A DNA stretch of 9,855 nt. Origin: Planctomycetota bacterium. GTDB taxonomy: Bacteria > Planctomycetota > Phycisphaerae > Sedimentisphaerales > SM23-30. Made by a program: the position numbers and the translations under genes. Shown here in pieces: positions 6,407 to 9,855 of this stretch (its first letter is position 1; every line of letters begins with the position of its first letter). The notes below the pieces were generated by a model. That model was not told the origin of the DNA and ran no database searches. It saw only the letters and a program-made list of their open reading frames with translations. Location: positions 1 through 9,855 of the forward strand of contig JAKJEP010000105.1 in the NCBI GenBank assembly GCA_022705365.1. Reading direction: 5' to 3'.

Positions 6407-6961
6407 TTATTTGATGGTTTTCGAGATTTCCTTAAACGAGGGATGCCGGCTGGACACCGTCATCTCCATAATGGCCGCCTCCACCGTGGTGGTGACTGCA
6501 CCGGCCTGTCGCAGCCGTTCCAGGGCCAGATCGTTGTCCACTTTCCGCCGCGAGCCGACGGCATCCGCCGCAATAAAAACCTGAAAATCCTCCTGCAGCA
6601 GTTGCAGCGCGGTTTGCAGGACGCACACATGCGCCTCAATTCCCGCGATAATAATCTGCTTTCGGCCCGCCCGGCGAATCGCATCCTGACAGCCCAGCTC
6701 GTTCATCACACTGAAGGCGGTCTTTTCATAATAGCGGCTTTCTCCCAGGCTTTGCTGCAGCGGTTCCACCGTCCGCCCCAGCCCCTTGGGATACTGCTCC
6801 GTCACCACTATCAGCAGGCCCAGGATTTTCGCCGCCTGCACCATAATCTGGGTCCGCTGGATAATGGTTTCCAGATCCGGGATATGCGGGCGAAACGCCT
6901 CCTGGATATCGATTATTAGAAAAAGACTCTGATTGACATCTAAAAGCTTATTTACGGCCAT
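6407..6961 (-). CDS. Isochorismatase-family cysteine hydrolase
   Basis: A 184-residue cytosolic hydrolase of the isochorismatase-like fold. The expected catalytic triad is visible: D18 (FLIIDIQEAF), K80 (YEKTAF) and C113 (GIEAHVCVLQTA). The VTEQYPKGLG segment (53-62) is shared with YcaC/ISOC1-like members of the family. This family includes nicotinamidases, carbamoyl hydrolases and true isochorismatases; the substrate cannot be assigned. The start at 6961 is chosen because AGGAG lies 6 nt upstream and the promoter at 6996-7024 overlaps the alternative TTG at 7024. It is the first gene of a probable operon with hemB. Confidence 0.9.
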   Translation of the reverse strand: MAVNKLLDVNQSLFLIIDIQEAFRPHIPDLETIIQRTQIMVQAAKILGLLIVVTEQYPKGLGRTVEPLQQSLGESRYYEKTAFSVMNELGCQDAIRRAGRKQIIIAGIEAHVCVLQTALQLLQEDFQVFIAADAVGSRRKVDNDLALERLRQAGAVTTTVEAAIMEMTVSSRHPSFKEISKTIK

Positions 6962-6995
6962 GGTTCGCTCCTGTCTAAAATTCCATACTGCCGCC

Positions 6996-7024
6996 TTTAT
7001 ACCCGAATTCGACTTGCTGTTCAA
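6996..7024 (-). promoter_or_regulatory. Sigma-70-type promoter of the isochorismatase-family gene and hemB
   Basis: On the minus strand TTGAAC (7024-7019) is followed after exactly 17 bp by TATAAA (7001-6996), matching consensus at 4 and 5 of 6 positions. Transcription would start near 6989, giving a leader of about 28 nt before the ATG at 6961. Confidence 0.6.
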
Positions 7025-7062
7025 GAAACGAATTTTTGAATGGAAAAACCGTTAAATAATTC

Positions 7063-7091
7063 TTGCATCATAACTTAGGAACAAATAGAAT
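7063..7091 (+). promoter_or_regulatory. Candidate promoter of the methyltransferase gene
   Basis: TTGCAT (7063-7068) and TAGAAT (7086-7091) are separated by 17 bp; the -10 matches at 5 of 6 positions, the -35 at 3 of 6. A start near 7098 would give a leader of about 33 nt. It is back to back with the promoter at 6996-7024. Confidence 0.45.
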
Positions 7092-7100
7092 CCCTTCTAT
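7085..7100. repeat. Perfect inverted repeat over the methyltransferase -10 box
   Basis: ATAGAA (7085-7090), loop TCCC, TTCTAT (7095-7100). The left arm overlaps the -10 candidate and the right arm covers the likely start site. It could be an operator or a leader hairpin. Confidence 0.4.
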
Positions 7101-7130
7101 TGGTTGAGGCTTTTGTACCTGGAGAAATCA

Positions 7131-7937
7131 ATGAGTAATCAGGAATATGTGCACGGCTATTCGGAACGGGAGGCACTGCGGCTTTTTGATCAGGCCAATA
7201 CCCTGGTCGAGCTTCTGCATCAGGACACTCTTTACCCTCCGGGCAGTACCATCCTGGAAAGCGGCTGCGGGGTCGGAGCCCAGACCATTACCCTGGCCCG
7301 CCAGAACCCCGGCTGCCAGATTACCTCCATCGATATCTCCCCCGATTCCCTCGCCCAGGCCCAGCGGCTGATGCGTGAGAAACATATCACCAATGTCACC
7401 TTTCAGCAGGCCGACATCTTCAACCTGCCCTTCCCCGATGAAACTTTTGACCATATTTTTGTCTGTTTTGTTTTGGAGCATCTGCCCGATCCTGTGTCCG
7501 CCCTGCGGCATCTTCTGAAGGTCTTGAAAAAGGGCGGTTCCCTCACCGCCATCGAAGGGGATCATGGCTCCTGGTACTGTTATCCCCAGACCGCCGAGGC
7601 TACACTGGCGGTCGAGTGCCTGGTCAAAACACAGGCCTGCCTGAAGGGCAACTCCCTCATCGGCCGGGAACTCTATCCGCTGCTCACCCGCGCCGGGCTG
7701 AGCGGGGTTCGTGTTTCCCCCCGCATGGTCTATGTGGACTCCAGCAAGCCCGAATGGGTCGAAGGATTCTCCAGGAATACGTTCATCGCCATGGTGGAAG
7801 GCGTGCGCGAGCAGGCCCTGCGCTTCGGCTGGACCGACGAATCCACGTGGGAGAAAGGCATCCGGGACCTCTACCGCGCCACGGAAGCGGACGGTACCTT
7901 TTGCTATACCTTCTTCAAGGCTATTGGCTGGAAGTAA
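7131..7937 (+). CDS. Class I SAM-dependent methyltransferase
   Basis: A 268-residue cytosolic enzyme with a Rossmann-type methyltransferase core. Motif I is LESGCGVG (42-49). The acidic residue after strand 2 is D68 (TSIDIS), which would bind the SAM ribose. D95 (QQADIFNLPF) is near the adenine site, and VLEHLPDP (114-121) is motif IV-like. After the core, a region of about 120 residues beginning EGDHGSWYCYP likely forms the substrate side. The start EYVHGYSEREALRLFDQANT is a recognisable pattern of a widespread, poorly characterised family. The ATG at 7131 has GGAG 6 nt upstream; the TTG at 7104 has none and lies in the leader. The gene converges with ftsK, leaving 27 bp between their stops. 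The substrate (small molecule, lipid or cofactor precursor) is unknown. Confidence 0.9.
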   Translation: MSNQEYVHGYSEREALRLFDQANTLVELLHQDTLYPPGSTILESGCGVGAQTITLARQNPGCQITSIDISPDSLAQAQRLMREKHITNVTFQQADIFNLPFPDETFDHIFVCFVLEHLPDPVSALRHLLKVLKKGGSLTAIEGDHGSWYCYPQTAEATLAVECLVKTQACLKGNSLIGRELYPLLTRAGLSGVRVSPRMVYVDSSKPEWVEGFSRNTFIAMVEGVREQALRFGWTDESTWEKGIRDLYRATEADGTFCYTFFKAIGWK

Positions 7938-7964
7938 GTTTCCTAGAGTGATGTGGGATAGGAT

Positions 7965-9855
7965 CTATGCTTTGTCAGGATCGGGCTCTGATTCGTCTTC
8001 CTCGTCCACTTCTTCCTCCTGGTCATACCCGGTTTCCTCGTCGGCTGAGTCTTCGCTATCGGCGTCCTGGTCCGAATCGGGATCGTCAGCGTCTTCCTGG
8101 AGGTCGGCATAGCCCTGGGCGGCGTCGAGTTCCATTTGCTTGCGGATGGCCTCGTATTCTTCCGGGGTGATGAGGACTTCACGGGCCTGGGAGCCTTTGT
8201 ATTCGCCGACAATGCCGGCCAGGGCCATCTGGTCGATCAGGCGGGAGGCGCGAGAGTAACCGATGGTCAGGCGGCGCTGCAGAAGCGAGACGCTGCCGCG
8301 TTTGGTTTCCAGGATGACGCGCACGGCGGGATCGAAGAGTTCATCCTTTTCCATGTTGGCGGCATCCACCTGGTTGAGCTGGACCAGTTCAGGATGGTAG
8401 GACGGCTGGGATACTTCCTTCAGATAATTGACGATGCGATGGATTTCCTCATCGTCGAGGAAGGCCCCCTGGGCACGGATGAGTTCGCTGGTGCCGGGCT
8501 GTAGGAAGAGCATATCGCCCTGGCCGAGAAGGGCCTCGGCGCCGTTCTGGTCGAGAACGATGCGGCTGTCCATGCGGGCGGCGACGCGGAAGCTGATGCG
8601 GCTGGGCAGGTTGCTCTTGATCAGGCCGGTCACGACGGTGGCCTGGGGCCGCTGGGTGGCCAGCACGATATGGATGCCGACGGCCCGGCTCTTCTGGGCC
8701 AGGCGGATGATGTAGGCCTCGACCTCTTTAGCGGAAGTCATCATCAGGTCGGCCAGCTCGTCGATGACGATGACCAGGTAGGGCAGACGCAGGGGGATTT
8801 TGGCCTTTTCCTCTTCGTTGCTGGGGCAGAATCGTTCGATGATGTCTTCTTCGGTGAGCTTGTTGTAGTCGGCGATATTGCGGACCCGTGCCTCGGCCAG
8901 CAGGGCGTAGCGTTCGTCCATCTTGATGGTGAGCCATTCGAGAATCTGTTCGGCCCGTTTCATATCGGTGACAATGGGACACATCAGGTGGGCCAGGTCG
9001 CGGAACGAATTCATCTCGACCATTTTGGGGTCCACCAGAATCAGCTTGACCAGGTCAGGCCGCTGGGTGAGCAGGATGCTGACGATGATGCTGTTGATGC
9101 AGACGCTTTTGCCCGAACCGGTAGTGCCGGCTATGAGCAAATGGGGCATGGCTGTCAGGTCAACGACCAGCGGTTCGCCGGAGGCGTCTTTGCCCAGGAA
9201 CAGGGGGATTTGCATTTTGGCCGATTTGGCGGCCGCCAGATGGATGAGTTCCTTGATGCGGACTTTTTCTTTTTCGCTGTTGGGTACTTCAATGCCGATG
9301 GTGTGCTTGCCGGGAATCGGCGCGACCACGCGGACGGCGGCCGCCCCCAGCGAGCGTGCCAGGTCGTTGGAGAGATTGGAAATCTGGGAGACCTTGATGC
9401 CGGGGGCAAGCTGCAGCTCGAACATGGTGATGACCGGTCCGGTCTCGGCTTCGACGACCGAGGCGTTGATGTTAAAATCCTTGAGGGTCTGCTCCAGGAT
9501 GGCGCCTTTTTCGCGGATGACCTTTTCCTGCAGGGCGGAGTAGCCGTGCTGGGGGTCGGAGAGCAGGTCCAGCGGGGGATATTGGTAATTCTGGTAACTG
9601 ACCTCACTGCCGGCGGCGGGGGCCGCTTCGGCTTTGGCGGCGGGGTCAGGTCGGCCGAGCATCTGGCTCAGAGCAGAGGTTACCGCCTGAACGGAGGAAG
9701 GACGCGGTTCCGCGGGTTTATTGATGGTCATCTGGAATTCCGCCGGTTTTTCGGCGGGGGGGGTATTCTGGGGTTTGGTTTCTTTAGGTGGTTTCTGGCT
9801 GGTGAAGAGGTTTTCGACATCGGGCTCTTCGTCCAGGTTATCATTCTTGGGGGCT
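7965..9855 (-). CDS. ftsK: DNA translocase FtsK, 3' part (start lies beyond the window)
   Basis: The septal DNA pump that moves chromosome ends into daughter cells at division. The last 629 residues are visible. The reading frame stays open to the window edge, so the ATG at 9731 is probably internal and the N-terminal membrane domain is missing from view. Counting from that ATG, residues 1-60 are the end of the Pro/Ala/charged linker and about 65-185 the alpha domain. The RecA-like motor follows, with Walker A GTTGSGKS (202-209) and Walker B LVIVIDE (319-325). The gamma winged-helix domain (about 464-528) contains GYSRASRLIDQM, the DNA-reading helix that recognises polar KOPS-type sites. After it comes an extension (541-588) with 26 Asp/Glu of 48 residues and one Lys, which is not usual for FtsK. 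The stop is TAG at 7965. Confidence 0.96.
   Translation of the reverse strand, partial: APKNDNLDEEPDVENLFTSQKPPKETKPQNTPPAEKPAEFQMTINKPAEPRPSSVQAVTSALSQMLGRPDPAAKAEAAPAAGSEVSYQNYQYPPLDLLSDPQHGYSALQEKVIREKGAILEQTLKDFNINASVVEAETGPVITMFELQLAPGIKVSQISNLSNDLARSLGAAAVRVVAPIPGKHTIGIEVPNSEKEKVRIKELIHLAAAKSAKMQIPLFLGKDASGEPLVVDLTAMPHLLIAGTTGSGKSVCINSIIVSILLTQRPDLVKLILVDPKMVEMNSFRDLAHLMCPIVTDMKRAEQILEWLTIKMDERYALLAEARVRNIADYNKLTEEDIIERFCPSNEEEKAKIPLRLPYLVIVIDELADLMMTSAKEVEAYIIRLAQKSRAVGIHIVLATQRPQATVVTGLIKSNLPSRISFRVAARMDSRIVLDQNGAEALLGQGDMLFLQPGTSELIRAQGAFLDDEEIHRIVNYLKEVSQPSYHPELVQLNQVDAANMEKDELFDPAVRVILETKRGSVSLLQRRLTIGYSRASRLIDQMALAGIVGEYKGSQAREVLITPEEYEAIRKQMELDAAQGYADLQEDADDPDSDQDADSEDSADEETGYDQEEEVDEEDESEPDPDKA

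Noticed and set aside
6962..7024. N-terminal extension of the isochorismatase-family protein from a TTG at 7024
   Set aside because: The extra 21 codons cover the likely promoter and leader, do not look like the family, and the ATG at 6961 has a strong AGGAG.
7104..7130. N-terminal extension of the methyltransferase from a TTG at 7104
   Set aside because: No ribosome binding site; the ATG at 7131 has GGAG at 6 nt spacing.
7938..7964. Bidirectional terminator between the methyltransferase and ftsK
   Set aside because: Only a CCTA/TAGG 4-bp match is present and no T-run follows.

Overview
The window most likely comes from a planctomycete (Planctomycetota, possibly the Phycisphaerae side). The main clue is a secreted-type protein at 3507-4733 (minus) that opens with the LEPRYLLSG signature of the LEPR-XLL N-terminal domain, which is typical of planctomycetal extracellular proteins. 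Genes look moderately GC-rich, with clear AGGAG/GGAG ribosome binding sites and AT-rich intergenic DNA. The order of genes is that of ordinary chromosome. I see no complete insertion sequence, CRISPR array or prophage.

Layout, left to right. A probable two-gene operon on the plus strand encodes a class III PLP aminotransferase (272-1657) and a Gfo/Idh/MocA-type NAD(P) oxidoreductase (1672-2817), behind a candidate sigma-70 promoter. A mostly featureless gap is followed by tRNA-Arg(UCG) on the minus strand (3175-3248). Next comes the most unusual gene, a LEPR-XLL protein (minus, 3507-4733) with about ten ~20-residue beta-solenoid-like repeats and a 74-residue C-terminal tail made mostly of Tyr and Asp. 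Across a 341-bp AT-rich divergent spacer lies a 103-residue plus-strand protein (5075-5386). It looks like the helix-turn-helix part of an IS3-type OrfA transposase protein joined to a C-terminal transmembrane helix.

The right half is mainly housekeeping. An isochorismatase-family hydrolase (6407-6961) and hemB (5402-6388) form a minus-strand pair with a good promoter at 6996-7024. A SAM-dependent methyltransferase (7131-7937) is divergent from them, with its own promoter overlapped by a perfect 6-bp inverted repeat. The window ends in the 3' part of ftsK (7965 to beyond 9855, minus), which carries motor and gamma domains plus an unusual acidic C-terminal tail.

The two best candidates for new biology are the Tyr/Asp-tailed solenoid protein and the membrane-anchored OrfA-like helix-turn-helix protein divergent from it. 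A regulatory link between them is only inferred from their adjacency.
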